From Nitrosopumilales archaeon (GTDB taxonomy: Archaea; Thermoproteota; Nitrososphaeria; Nitrososphaerales; Nitrososphaeraceae), in NCBI GenBank assembly GCA_009665115.1, contig WJXE01000033.1, forward strand, positions 1 through 12,083: 12,083 nucleotides of DNA, read 5' to 3'. Under the pieces are notes generated by a model, which was given only the letters and a program-made list of their open reading frames with translations, was not told the origin of the DNA and did not search any database. The position numbers were made by a program, and so were the translations under genes. Position 1 is the stretch's first letter; the number at the start of each line of letters is the position of its first letter. Positions 1 through 6,922 of this stretch are shown here, in pieces.

Positions 1-1
1 A

Positions 2-115
2 TCTTCGGGCGCGAGGGGAAGACTAGATCAGAAATATAAGGTGAAACAAGAAAAAGCAAGCAATGCGAGATATAGAGGAACCCAGGATATCATAACATAT
101 GCTAATCAAAAATAG
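2..115 (+). CDS. Possible C-terminal tail of an upstream gene (partial)
   Basis: One forward frame is open from the left edge to a TAG at 113-115, giving 37 codons. The residues are basic and polar (KYKVKQEKASNARYRG, then ITYANQK). The other two forward frames close within about 40 bases. A Lys/Arg/Gln-rich tail is plausible for the end of a nucleic-acid-binding or cytosolic protein, but no domain is visible and 37 codons can stay open by chance. I cannot name a function; sequence to the left is needed to tell a real C-terminus from coincidence. Confidence 0.3.
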   Translation, partial: SSGARGRLDQKYKVKQEKASNARYRGTQDIITYANQK

Positions 116-138
116 ACTAAGTCACGCCATAATAATAC

Positions 139-146
139 TTTTATAT
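139..146 (+). promoter_or_regulatory. TATA box of the DEAD-box helicase gene
   Basis: TTTTATAT lies in an AT-rich stretch about 86 nt upstream of the GTG start at 229. Archaeal TATA boxes sit about 26-28 nt before the transcription start, so initiation would fall near 168-172 and leave a leader of about 55-60 nt. Such a leader contrasts with the leaderless arrangement of other genes in the window. Confidence 0.4.
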
Positions 147-228
147 CTGTGTATTGTGCAGATAGTTATCAAAGGACTTACGGCTGACTTGTTAAGTAAC
201 TAGAAGAACATTACTTTTCATATTTTCC

Positions 229-1602
229 GTGCCTTTTGTAACATCCAAAAACGAGAAATTAAAATTGACAACTACATTTCAAGAGTTAGGAATGAGTGCT
301 GAAATACTCAAAGCACTCAAAGAAAATAAATTTGATACGCCTTTTCCTATACAAGAGGCAGCTATACCGCTTATTTTAAAAGGTCTAGATGTCATAGGTC
401 AGGCTCATACGGGAACTGGGAAGACTGCGGCTTTTTCCTTACCGATTTTAACCAAGATTAAGCGTAATGGTCCAATACAAGCCCTTATACTTGTACCGAC
501 AAGAGAGTTAGCAGTCCAAGTGACAAATGAGATCAGTAAATTTGTACGATACACAGGTCTTAGAAGCGTTTCCATATACGGTGGACAGAGTATTGGTCTT
601 CAGCATGATCTATTAAGGAGGGGAGTCCAGATAGTAGTTGCAACTCCTGGCAGGTTGATTGACCACCTAAAACGCGGTTCAATCCAGCTAGATGATGTGA
701 GGTTTGTAGTGCTTGACGAAGCCGACAGGATGTTGGACATGGGCTTCATTGAAGATATAAAGTTCATATTGTTTTATGTGACTGAAGATAGGCAGACATG
801 TCTTTTCTCTGCAACCATGCCACCGGAGATTTTAAGATTGGCACAAGACTATATGAGGGAACCTAAGGAGATCAGATTAAACGAAGAGGAACTTAGCCTT
901 GATACTATAGCTCAGTCTTATCTGATTGTTCATGAGAGGGAGAAATTTAAGCACCTCTGTAACTTCATAAAGAATAGAGACAAGAAGCAGACTATAGTTT
1001 TTGCAGCCACAAAGCAAAGGACTCAGAGACTTGCAAACGATTTGAAGCAGGAAGGATTCAAAGCAATAACGATTCATGGCGACCTTTCGCAAAAACAGAG
1101 AGATATCGCAATGCACAGGTTTAAGAATGGGAATGAAGACATTCTAGTTGCTACCGACATCGCGGCAAGAGGAATAGATGTCCCAGCCGTAGGTCATGTA
1201 ATTAACTATGACATTCCTGAAGATCCCTTGATTTACTTCCACAGAATTGGAAGAACTGCCAGGGCAGGTGCAACTGGTAAGGCTATCTCATTAGTTTCCC
1301 AGGATAGGGTTGACAATTTCGGAAGAATTCTCCGACAGACAGAACAGCCTGTCCATAAACTTAATGAAGAAATGGGAATCGAGGTTCCTGTCGTTCAGCA
1401 GCAGCAGCGCCGATATTACGGCAATGGCTATAATAACAACTACGCAAATAAAGGTGGCTCGTATGGGTACAATAGAGGTTATGGCTTTAATAGAACGCGA
1501 TACGGTCGTCAAGTTGAGCAAAGAGATACCAATTATAGCAATAGGAACAGTATGCGACGGGATAGATATTCCTCATATTCCCAGAGACAAGATAACAGAT
1601 AA
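229..1602 (+). CDS. DEAD-box ATP-dependent RNA helicase
   Basis: Superfamily 2 RNA helicase that uses ATP to unwind short RNA duplexes or remodel RNA-protein complexes in the cytoplasm (ribosome assembly, RNA decay, cold response in relatives). All family motifs are present in order in 457 residues: Q motif (F17 and FPIQ 39-42), motif I AHTGTGKT 59-66, Ia PTRELA 90-95, GG 118-119, TPGR 139-142, DEAD 163-166, SAT 194-196, IVFAAT 256-261, HGDLSQ 283-288, motif V ATDIAARGID 308-317, motif VI HRIGRTARAG 338-347. After the two RecA lobes comes a low-complexity tail from about residue 389, rich in Gly, Tyr, Asn, Arg and Gln, as in RhlE/CsdA-like helicases with RNA-binding tails. The start is GTG; an in-frame TTG at 265 and ATG at 292 are alternatives, the latter cutting close to the Q motif. 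It is convergent with the next gene. RhlE/DeaD-like class is certain; the RNA substrate is unknown. Confidence 0.97.
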   Translation: MPFVTSKNEKLKLTTTFQELGMSAEILKALKENKFDTPFPIQEAAIPLILKGLDVIGQAHTGTGKTAAFSLPILTKIKRNGPIQALILVPTRELAVQVTNEISKFVRYTGLRSVSIYGGQSIGLQHDLLRRGVQIVVATPGRLIDHLKRGSIQLDDVRFVVLDEADRMLDMGFIEDIKFILFYVTEDRQTCLFSATMPPEILRLAQDYMREPKEIRLNEEELSLDTIAQSYLIVHEREKFKHLCNFIKNRDKKQTIVFAATKQRTQRLANDLKQEGFKAITIHGDLSQKQRDIAMHRFKNGNEDILVATDIAARGIDVPAVGHVINYDIPEDPLIYFHRIGRTARAGATGKAISLVSQDRVDNFGRILRQTEQPVHKLNEEMGIEVPVVQQQQRRYYGNGYNNNYANKGGSYGYNRGYGFNRTRYGRQVEQRDTNYSNRNSMRRDRYSSYSQRQDNR

Positions 1603-1624
1603 TGGTAGAGGACGAGGTAGGGTA

Positions 1625-1654
1625 TTTCGACTCTTACCACTACTCCCGTCGAAA
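1625..1654 (+). terminator. Hairpin just downstream of the helicase gene
   Basis: TTTCGAC (1625-1631) and GTCGAAA (1648-1654) form a perfect 7-bp stem with a 16-nt loop, 22 nt after the stop codon. No long T-run follows, so this is a candidate 3'-end or stability structure rather than a proven terminator. Confidence 0.3.
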
Positions 1655-1759
1655 AATTCACTTGCTATAATATTACGACGTTTATACAGGATATATCGTC
1701 TCAGTGAAGTGGATGATTTCTGATCCGATTTTCGAACTAAAACCTATTGAACCTTCTTT

Positions 1760-1775
1760 GGACCACTAATGGTCC
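1760..1775. repeat. Perfect short hairpin GGACCA-CTAA-TGGTCC
   Basis: A 6-bp perfect stem with a 4-nt loop, between convergent genes. The same hexamer recurs at 1791-1796, so TGGTCC could pair with either copy. It is suitable as a bidirectional 3'-end structure; the sequence does not show whether it terminates transcription. Confidence 0.35.
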
Positions 1776-1810
1776 CTGACGTTTCCTTAAGGACCAAATA
1801 AAATTGTCAA

Positions 1811-1831
1811 ACCGCCATTAGCAATAGCGGT
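1811..1831. repeat. Inverted repeat ACCGC / GCGGT
   Basis: ACCGC (1811-1815) pairs with GCGGT (1827-1831); ATT and AAT inside can extend the stem across a bulge. It lies about 90 nt past the stop of the minus-strand Ig-like gene, so it may help form that transcript's 3' end. Confidence 0.25.
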
Positions 1832-1919
1832 CCTTCCATCATCGCAATTACATTCTATACAGCCTAGGGCTTTCCCACCATTCCGTTCATTTCGACCATT
1901 AGCAGACTAGCCGTTACCT

Positions 1920-2411
1920 TTACCTGCCTGTTCCAGTTACATTCACACTGTAAGATTTTGTTAAATTAGTAGGGGTTGCTATACAAGATACTTTGGAAGT
2001 TATTTTATTTTGTCCTTGTTTTAATGCAGCATATTTAGAAGTAATAGTGTATTTCCACGTAGAATAATCATTTTTCCCTCCATGTCCTGTCGCCACCGCC
2101 TTTTGGTATGGTTTTATACCATTTAGAAGTACTGAAACTGTACAACCAGTATGCGTCTTATTTGCTACTGGTGGTGATGAAATCCCAGATACGGTTACAT
2201 TGCTGCTAACTGGAACCTGCTGACCTTTATGGGGAGCAGTAATTTTTAGAGATGGTAGATTTGTTGTTTTTACTACTGATGGTGTTGAAGAAATAGCATA
2301 TGAGGTGCCGATTACCCAACAGAAGCTGAAAAAAAGTCCTCCTATTAATGTACACAAAAGAACTTTCTGTATGAAGCCATCCAAATCCCTTGTTCTAGAG
2401 TATTTTTCCAT
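1920..2411 (-). CDS. Membrane-anchored or secreted Ig-like domain protein
   Basis: 163-residue protein, probably facing the cell exterior. A hydrophobic segment at about residues 17-37 follows a short charged N-terminus (signal peptide or signal anchor). A Ser/Thr/Pro linker (41-53) leads into one beta-sandwich-like domain (about 54-163) with the pattern LKITAPHKGQQVPVSS, then alternating strands ending YSVNVTG. C90 and C143 in the domain could form a disulfide. There are four N-x-T sequons (N71, N84, N149, N157), common in glycosylated archaeal surface proteins. From memory, close relatives with the LKI-P-KGQQVPV start and a KPYQ/DYSTW core recur in Nitrososphaerales; their function (adhesion, envelope or matrix) is not established. 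It is monocistronic on the minus strand, with a TATA box placing the transcript start at or next to the ATG. The surface location is fairly sure, the role unknown. Confidence 0.85.
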   Translation of the reverse strand: MEKYSRTRDLDGFIQKVLLCTLIGGLFFSFCWVIGTSYAISSTPSVVKTTNLPSLKITAPHKGQQVPVSSNVTVSGISSPPVANKTHTGCTVSVLLNGIKPYQKAVATGHGGKNDYSTWKYTITSKYAALKQGQNKITSKVSCIATPTNLTKSYSVNVTGTGR

Positions 2412-2434
2412 TTCTAGTATTGCATGGCATTGCC

Positions 2435-2440
2435 TATAAA
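2435..2440 (-). promoter_or_regulatory. TATA box of the Ig-like protein gene
   Basis: On the minus strand this reads TTTATA, centred about 26 nt upstream of the ATG at 2411. That spacing predicts transcription starting at the start codon (leaderless mRNA), and no Shine-Dalgarno sequence is visible. Confidence 0.55.
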
Positions 2441-2619
2441 CACTATTGTATCAGGTTTTGTTGGTTGTAGAAAAAAACCGTCCACATATGGAGTTGTGCT
2501 GGTAATTTGGCTTTTGTGCCGCTTAATTATTCCGTCTTGGTTTTGGATTACCTTAGTTTTAGGGATACAGCCACATTTTTTCATAGTCTCGATCTACATT
2601 CAACCATCCTGCCTCTTAG

Positions 2620-2790
2620 GCAGAGTTTCATTGGGCAGTACCGATTCAATCAAAACGTATACTAATTATGGGAGGCGGGTTTGCAGGAATCGAAGTTTCA
2701 AGGCCGCTTCAAAAAGCATATCAAAATGATGTAAGTATAGATATCACACTCGTGAGTTGAAATAGCTTCTTCTTCACATATGGGTTAATT
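2620..2790 (+). pseudogene. Decayed N-terminus of a type II NADH dehydrogenase-like flavoprotein
   Basis: The frame open from 2620 reads SKRILIMGGGFAGIEV and continues to ITLVS before a TGA at 2758-2760; the ATG of the motif is at 2668. This is a beta1-alpha-beta2 dinucleotide (FAD)-binding fold with the GxGxxG-type glycines of NDH-2 / pyridine nucleotide-disulfide oxidoreductases, followed by the strand that normally ends at the acidic residue contacting the ribose. Past the stop, the same frame reads NSFFFTYG, resembling the family's 'DNFFLFTPML' stretch. No intact enzyme of about 400 residues follows, so only the start survives. Whether further remnants (2795-3037) belong to the same gene is unclear. 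The family call for the first 30 residues is firm; the exact subfamily is less so. Confidence 0.6.
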
Positions 2791-2794
2791 ATAG

Positions 2795-3037
2795 CTGGAA
2801 GATCTAATAGTATCAAAGTTAGTCACCCAGGATTTAGATGGAAGATGTTTCTTTTGTTGGCCTACTCAAAGGCATTTGGTCGAATATATAGAAATGCAGA
2901 GTATTTCTTTAAAGCTTACTGCACTCGAAATCAATCATTACCTGCTCAAGTCGAAACGTCTCTGTAGACACTTACTGTTAGTTTGTGATCCTGCAATAAT
3001 TAGTGTAGGCGAAGATAGCTGCTATTTTGCGAAATAA
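2795..3037 (+). pseudogene. Open remnant downstream of the NADH dehydrogenase-like fragment
   Basis: This frame is open for 80 codons between a TAG at 2792 and a TAA at 3035, with no start codon before mid-frame (TTG in the HLVEY stretch). It ends PAIISVGEDSCYFAK, which loosely recalls the 'VGD-C-Y' motif near the C-terminus of NDH-2 enzymes. A second frame (2761-2967) is also open and codes for aromatic-rich residues, so the true coding frame is ambiguous. I read the stretch as eroded coding DNA, possibly from the same flavoprotein with its middle deleted. Confidence 0.25.
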
Positions 3038-3103
3038 CTTCACTAGTTCCTCGATTGCCAGTAAGATGGATATCTTTTTTGGACATGGGTATGTCTCTAT
3101 CTT

Positions 3104-3322
3104 GTGAAACTAAAATACATAGGCAGATCGTTAGGTGTGGCTGGTCTCATATTGCTTATACTAGGAATAATATTTACATTACAAAGCAGACGGATCGTCG
3201 GACCATCATCTTCCTTTATGTTTAGTAATCCTGATTGGACAGTTAATGGTTCCATTGTCATCGGCGTAGGGGTGATTATTTTTGTATTTGGTATCATACT
3301 CTGGCGGATATCTTCCGAATAA
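3104..3322 (+). CDS. Small two-helix membrane protein
   Basis: 72-residue protein with two transmembrane helices (about 9-26 and 48-67) joined by a conserved-looking polar loop (VGPSSSFMFSNPDWTVNGS, 32-50) and very short termini. A basic RR pair (29-30) follows helix 1, and WR (67-68) ends helix 2. I recognise this architecture (GP-SSFM-NP-WT-NGS loop between two helices) as a recurrent small hypothetical family in ammonia-oxidising archaea; no function is known. The start is GTG: there is no in-frame ATG or TTG between the upstream stop at 3062 and 3104. It stands intact among decayed sequence, which suggests it is maintained. A 15-bp direct repeat overlaps its stop codon. Confidence 0.75.
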   Translation: MKLKYIGRSLGVAGLILLILGIIFTLQSRRIVGPSSSFMFSNPDWTVNGSIVIGVGVIIFVFGIILWRISSE

Positions 3323-3370
3323 TTCAGGACATATCGCATAAATGCGCTCGTTGTCCCGAATAATTCAGGA
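3315..3370. repeat. 15-bp direct repeat pair at the 3' end of the small membrane protein gene
   Basis: CCGAATAATTCAGGA occurs at 3315-3329, spanning the TAA stop of the upstream gene, and exactly again at 3356-3370, a 41-bp period. The spacer contains CGCATAAATGCG (3335-3346), nearly palindromic, and its core GCATAAATGC recurs at 3416-3425. It may be a scar of a tandem duplication or slippage near the boundary with decayed DNA. Confidence 0.6.
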
Positions 3371-3821
3371 GATTGCTTAGGAGTTATAGACAAGAAACAA
3401 TGCTCGCTGAAAATGGCATAAATGCATTAAACGCCATGGATAGATTCTTGGCGCTTAAAAGTGATGTCGTCTCAAAGTAGATGAATTAGAAATTACAAAT
3501 CAAGAATTACGTGAACGCGATGCTATTAACACAGCCGGAATTGCAACTCTGTTAGACAAAATAGTCAAAGTAATCCAAGAGATAGAAATATTGAAAAACA
3601 AAGCAGATTGCGACTTTTCCAAGAATTTACACCTGTTGTCAAAGTGATTCTTGATATCCTTTAATATTCATAAGTTTAGCACTTTTGGGGCTCAGTAGAA
3701 ACCCCTTGACTCTCTCAATAGGTATATTGTATTATGCTATTACAAAGCTTTGACGGGATTGTCAGAAAAAAGTCTGGTTTCTACTAAGCCTGATATCTCT
3801 AAAGTTCGTGAGAACATTTAG
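3364..3821 (+). pseudogene. Frameshifted gene for a helical protein with a membrane segment
   Basis: Protein-like sequence continues from one frame to another across this stretch. Frame 1 (3364-3480, ATG at 3400) gives MLAENGINALNAMDRFLALK and ends at TAG 3478. The next frame (3477-3647) gives a charged helix with DELEITNQELRERDAIN and LLDKIVKVIQEIEILKNK. A third, ending at TAA 3662, gives LFQEFTPVVKVILDIL. A fourth (3658-3753) gives a hydrophobic segment (LIFISLALLGL, then LTLSIGILYYAIT). A fifth, ending at TAG 3819, gives ALTGLSEKSLVSTKPDISKV. Each break falls where the next frame takes over, as expected for a single gene with about four indels. The ancestral product would be about 130-150 residues: coiled coil, then a membrane helix or hairpin, then a polar tail. 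I do not recognise the family. Confidence 0.5.
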
Positions 3822-4018
3822 GACATTTCTTTGCCGACCTTTCAGAATATGCTGCCGTCATTCAAGGTTCCTCTATTTTCGTCGTCAACAGCAACACCAA
3901 ATCCCACATAGTTGTGACGTATCTCGCTGATTGGCATTCATTGTGTATTTTGATATGGTCAAAGACAGACGAAATATTGTTACGGCTAACTGTGGCTACC
4001 GCTATTTCTCACCCCTAG
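3812..4018 (+). pseudogene. Remnant of an unrecognised beta-rich protein
   Basis: This frame is open for 68 codons from just after a TGA at 3809 to a TAG at 4016 and has no start codon near its 5' end. It reads GHFFADLSEYAAVIQGSS, then a strand-rich core (SHIVVTYLADWHSLCILIW) and ILLRLTVATA. The alternating hydrophobic and polar residues look like real protein. It follows directly, with a frame change, on the preceding remnant (VRENI), so it could be the same former gene or an adjacent one. I cannot assign a family. Confidence 0.35.
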
Positions 4019-4064
4019 ACGTATTCCATACCGCATCGACAACTACTCGTGCGATTTCTTTTTT

Positions 4065-4327
4065 TTGGTTTCCAAAACATACCTAGCAATTCGTAGAACT
4101 GATGATATGAGTGAGGCTCCTACTCTAACTGTGAAGAATCTAGACCGCAATGAGGCCGACATCTTCTTGATGTTATTGCTCGAAGCAGACCGAAGACCGT
4201 TGATATTGATCTATCTCAGACAACAATACCACCTGAAATTCATGTTTCATTCTCATCATTATTGGAATCTGGTCGATACGTCGGAAAAAGTAGATCAGCT
4301 AAAAGTGTATTATGTATGATGTTTTAG
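4065..4327 (+). pseudogene. Two-frame coding remnant upstream of the peptidase 3' end
   Basis: A TTG-initiated frame (4065-4319, 84 codons) begins convincingly (DDMSEAPTLTVKNLDRNEAD) but becomes Leu/Tyr/His-rich and unlikely after about 4160. The frame that takes over (4154-4327) reads HLLDVIARSRPKTVDIDLSQ and TTIPPEIHVSFSSLLESGRY, the more protein-like version. The switch suggests one frameshift in a former small gene. The TTG frame alone could be called as an 84-residue hypothetical protein, but I think that is less likely. No domain is recognised. Confidence 0.3.
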
Positions 4328-4356
4328 AATTGCCACTCTGTTAATCTTATTTCAAA

Positions 4357-6165
4357 TTAATTCATCTCTTTTAACTCTTGTATTTTGGCAGCAGCTAGAT
4401 CAAATCCTTGTTGCCAGAATTCATCCTTCGAGATATCAATCCCCGATTCCTTAAGCAGATGTTCAGGCTTTTGTGAACCTCCAGCCGACAATATTTTAAG
4501 ATATTTTGGAATAAATGACTTTTTCCCTTCAGAATTAAACTGGTGGTACAACGACAGCACCAATAAATTTCCAAATGAATACGCATAACAATAGAATGGG
4601 GTATGATAAAAATGTGGGATGTAAAGCCATTCCCATTGAAAATCGCGAGAGACATTTACCGAATTTCCAAACTGTTCTTTCAGGTTATTCAGATATAACT
4701 CTGAAACCGTATCTATCGTTGCATTCTGTTCAGCCACGGCTCTATGTGCGTCAATTTCAAAGAGAGTAAAGTATGCTTGTCTCATTATAGTTGCATACAT
4801 GTCATCTATTTGTTCTGCAAGTAATATCCTTCTTTCTACACGTGTTATTCTTTCAGACAACTTGTCATTAAGCAGCATTTCGGCAAAGACTGATGCGGTC
4901 TCAGCTAGTGGAAGAGGAGCATCCCAGACCGTTATCGGTTTATCAGAGGCGGTCATACTATGTATTGCATGTCCAAATTCATGCGCAATAGTAGAGACGT
5001 CTCTAGATTTACCATCGAAATTCAATAGCACGTATGGAGTCATTTTTGGAGATATAGAAGAACAGAAAGCACCACCTAACTTACTCTTTCTGATTTCAGA
5101 ATCTACATGTTGCTCATTAAAAACCTTCTCAGCAAATTCTCTGAACTTTGGATGGAAATCTTCAAACGTTCTTAGTACAGTATCAATCGCTTTACCATAG
5201 GTAAACCTTTTCTGATCAGATGCCTTTAATGATAAAGGAGCATATAGATGGTACCTCTGCAATTTCTTGACACCAAGCATCTTTGCCTTTTGTTTAAAAT
5301 AGTCTTGGAAAACTACCGAGTTTCGCCTACATACAGCGAGCAGAGTCTCAACGGTTGTATCGTCTAAGTCGTTGTACGTATTTCTGACTGAAATTGGTGA
5401 TCTAAATCCACGCATGGTCAGGTATTCGTCGCGCCATTCAATTACACGGTTCTGATAAATTTCACCTAATACGCCACTATTTTTCTTGTATACTTGCAAA
5501 AGGGAATTGTAGGCCGCTTCTCTCTCTCCAGACTTTGTACTACGTATAAGGGAAAGCAATTTTTCCCTATTAGTGAATGTTCTCTTGATTGGCTTCTTAC
5601 CTTTTTTAAATGTAACGACAAATTCGAAACCACTTGTCATTCTATCATAGATCTTGATAAGAGCGCTGGTGCCTGTAACTTCCAGGGTGGTGATGATCTT
5701 CTCTTCAGGTTCTGTTAATGTATACTTTGCAAGTAGCCGTTGATGTTTAAGATACTCCCGGTAGACAGGAGATACTGACTCTATGAGACGTTGTGCAGTT
5801 TCTTCACCAACTTCTTTTTTGAACCATAAGTCAAAGAAGAGAAGCCTATTGGCCATATTAGATCCGAACATTGCCATTTTTGTTACAAGTGCAGCCTGTT
5901 CATTAGAAGAGGTGTCAGCCGCGTAGATCAAATGAGCATAACCGCTAGCGATATTGACCTTTTCTGATATATCTTCAATTGAATGAAGAAAGTTTTCGAA
6001 TTCTACTGTAGAAATATTGTCTTGAAGGTCTTTGCGCTTACTTTCGAGTTGCGTTACCTTCGTTGCAATAGATTCCAGATATTCTTGAAATTCGTTTCCA
6101 GTTGGATCCTTAATGAGATCGTCTAATTTCCAAGTTCCAAGTTTAGGCATGAACAAGAGAGTCAC
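4357..6165 (-). CDS. M3-family oligoendopeptidase (PepF-like zinc metallopeptidase)
   Basis: Cytosolic zinc peptidase that cleaves short peptides, finishing protein turnover after the proteasome or other proteases. The 602-residue length fits PepF (about 600). The helical N-terminal oligopeptidase F domain spans roughly residues 10-190. The catalytic M3 domain carries HEFGH at 395-399 (zinc ligands H395 and H399, catalytic E396) and the third ligand E422 in PLAETASVFAE. Near the C-terminus HFYHTPFYCYAYSFG (518-532) matches the family's substrate-binding H/Y-rich segment. There is no signal peptide or membrane segment. The GTG at 6165 gives the longest form; the ATG at 6150 (MPKLGTWKLDDL) is an equally good or better start, since it begins at the conserved part and a TATA-like CGTATACG (6178-6185) is about 31 nt before it. 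The gene stands alone on the minus strand. The family is certain; the natural substrate is not known. Confidence 0.95.
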   Translation of the reverse strand: MTLLFMPKLGTWKLDDLIKDPTGNEFQEYLESIATKVTQLESKRKDLQDNISTVEFENFLHSIEDISEKVNIASGYAHLIYAADTSSNEQAALVTKMAMFGSNMANRLLFFDLWFKKEVGEETAQRLIESVSPVYREYLKHQRLLAKYTLTEPEEKIITTLEVTGTSALIKIYDRMTSGFEFVVTFKKGKKPIKRTFTNREKLLSLIRSTKSGEREAAYNSLLQVYKKNSGVLGEIYQNRVIEWRDEYLTMRGFRSPISVRNTYNDLDDTTVETLLAVCRRNSVVFQDYFKQKAKMLGVKKLQRYHLYAPLSLKASDQKRFTYGKAIDTVLRTFEDFHPKFREFAEKVFNEQHVDSEIRKSKLGGAFCSSISPKMTPYVLLNFDGKSRDVSTIAHEFGHAIHSMTASDKPITVWDAPLPLAETASVFAEMLLNDKLSERITRVERRILLAEQIDDMYATIMRQAYFTLFEIDAHRAVAEQNATIDTVSELYLNNLKEQFGNSVNVSRDFQWEWLYIPHFYHTPFYCYAYSFGNLLVLSLYHQFNSEGKKSFIPKYLKILSAGGSQKPEHLLKESGIDISKDEFWQQGFDLAAAKIQELKEMN

Positions 6166-6508
6166 AGATACATAGGGCGTATACGACTAATTAGTGTCTA
6201 TCTTTATTTCTTAGCCTTGAATCCCGTCATCTGTAATACATACGGAATACTATTACTTGTTGGGAAGACCGGCATAGTTATGACTAGTATTCAGAGGCCT
6301 GCTTAGAACGAAAAATTTTTGTTAACTGGTCTATGTAATGTGCGGCATACAATGTCATCCTTTGTAAACCCTATTAGAACGAAATTAAAAATAAAGGTGA
6401 GTGCGCGGGTCTGTGTGAAGAAGAATTAGATGGTAATTATAAGAGTCTCTTTTTTGGTTTCATGAAGATGAAAAGAAGGTAACAACAGATTTCTCGTAAT
6501 CTGGATTC
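6166..6508. other. Intergenic region between the peptidase and msrB
   Basis: This 343-nt gap lies between two minus-strand genes, so it holds the peptidase promoter (near 6175-6215) and the msrB 3' end (entered separately). TTAGAACGAAA occurs twice (6303-6313 and about 6374-6384). I see no protein-like open frame and no RNA gene. The gap and the separate promoters argue against co-transcription. Confidence 0.45.
6467..6503 (-). terminator. Candidate terminator of msrB
   Basis: On the minus strand, just past the msrB stop, CAGATT (6503-6498) and AATCTG (6491-6486) form a 6-bp stem with a 6-nt loop. A pyrimidine-rich, T-rich stretch (TTGTTACCTTCTTTTC) follows. T-rich tracts are the main archaeal termination signal. 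Confidence 0.4.
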
Positions 6509-6892
6509 CTACTCTGTCATTGCATGTTTAAGTGATGCTGAGTTGATACAATATCGTAAGCCGGTAGGTTTTGGACCGTCATTAAATAAATGTCCTAGAT
6601 GAGCATCGCATCTACTACATATTACTTCGATACGTCGAATGAATAAACTATTATCCTTTTCCTCCTTGATATTTTCTTTTTTTATAGGCGCCCAAAAACT
6701 AGGCCATCCTGTCCCAGAATCAAATTTCGTATCTGAATTAAATAAATCATTTCCACAACATACGCATTTGTAAATTCCAGGCTCTTTATAATCATGATAT
6801 TTACCTGAGAAGGGCCTTTCTGTGCCTTTGTTTATACATATCTCATATTGCTCCGGACTGAGTTTTTGTTTCAATTCCTCTTTTGTGGTCAC
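6509..6892 (-). CDS. msrB: Peptide-methionine (R)-S-oxide reductase
   Basis: Reduces the R epimer of methionine sulfoxide in proteins back to methionine, repairing oxidative damage with thioredoxin-type reductants in the cytosol. The 127-residue protein is full length for MsrB. It has the zinc cysteines in two pairs (C43/C46 and C92/C95), the GTGWPSF motif (60-66), the HLGHLFNDGP segment (98-107) and the catalytic cysteine C115 in RYCINSASL. There is no fused MsrA domain and no signal peptide. The start is GTG, supported by a TATA box 27 nt upstream, so the mRNA should be leaderless. It is divergent from the parvulin gene across 240 nt; both act on protein repair or folding, but shared regulation is only a guess. 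Confidence 0.96.
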   Translation of the reverse strand: MTTKEELKQKLSPEQYEICINKGTERPFSGKYHDYKEPGIYKCVCCGNDLFNSDTKFDSGTGWPSFWAPIKKENIKEEKDNSLFIRRIEVICSRCDAHLGHLFNDGPKPTGLRYCINSASLKHAMTE

Positions 6893-6915
6893 ACTAGAGA
6901 CTCAACGATAATATG

Positions 6916-6922
6916 ATATATA
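6916..6922 (-). promoter_or_regulatory. TATA box of msrB
   Basis: ATATATA (TATATAT on the minus strand) is centred 27 nt upstream of the GTG start at 6892. This predicts a transcript beginning at the start codon, and it supports choosing GTG 6892. Confidence 0.55.

Larger units (their letters stand above)
1603..1919. other. Intergenic region between convergent genes, with small hairpins
   Basis: These 317 bases separate the convergent helicase and Ig-like genes. They hold three short inverted repeats (entered separately) and a third copy of the hexamer GGACCA at 1791-1796. A 22-codon ORF starts at 1602 overlapping the helicase stop, but it has no family character and is probably chance. I see no RNA gene. 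The likely role is 3'-end formation for both neighbours. Confidence 0.5.

Noticed and set aside
1310..1723. 137-codon plus-strand frame overlapping the helicase 3' end
   Set aside because: It lies mostly inside the helicase in another frame, has Ser/Ile/Arg-rich non-protein-like composition and no promoter.
2424..2729. 101-codon frame MALPINTIV...
   Set aside because: It overlaps the Ig-like gene's promoter and the NDH-2 remnant in a different frame. The TNYGRRVCRNRS part is the out-of-frame reading of the FAD-binding motif.
3097..3393. 98-codon minus-strand frame opposite the small membrane protein
   Set aside because: The plus strand encodes a recognisable two-helix protein with a family-like loop; the antisense frame is its shadow.
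3687..3706. GGGG...CCCC hairpin as a terminator
   Set aside because: No T-run follows, and both arms lie in the protein-like remnant (GLSRNPL).
4799..5200. 133-codon plus-strand frame inside the peptidase gene
   Set aside because: It is antisense to the catalytic domain of a certain M3 peptidase, including the HEFGH region; Ser/Leu-rich shadow.
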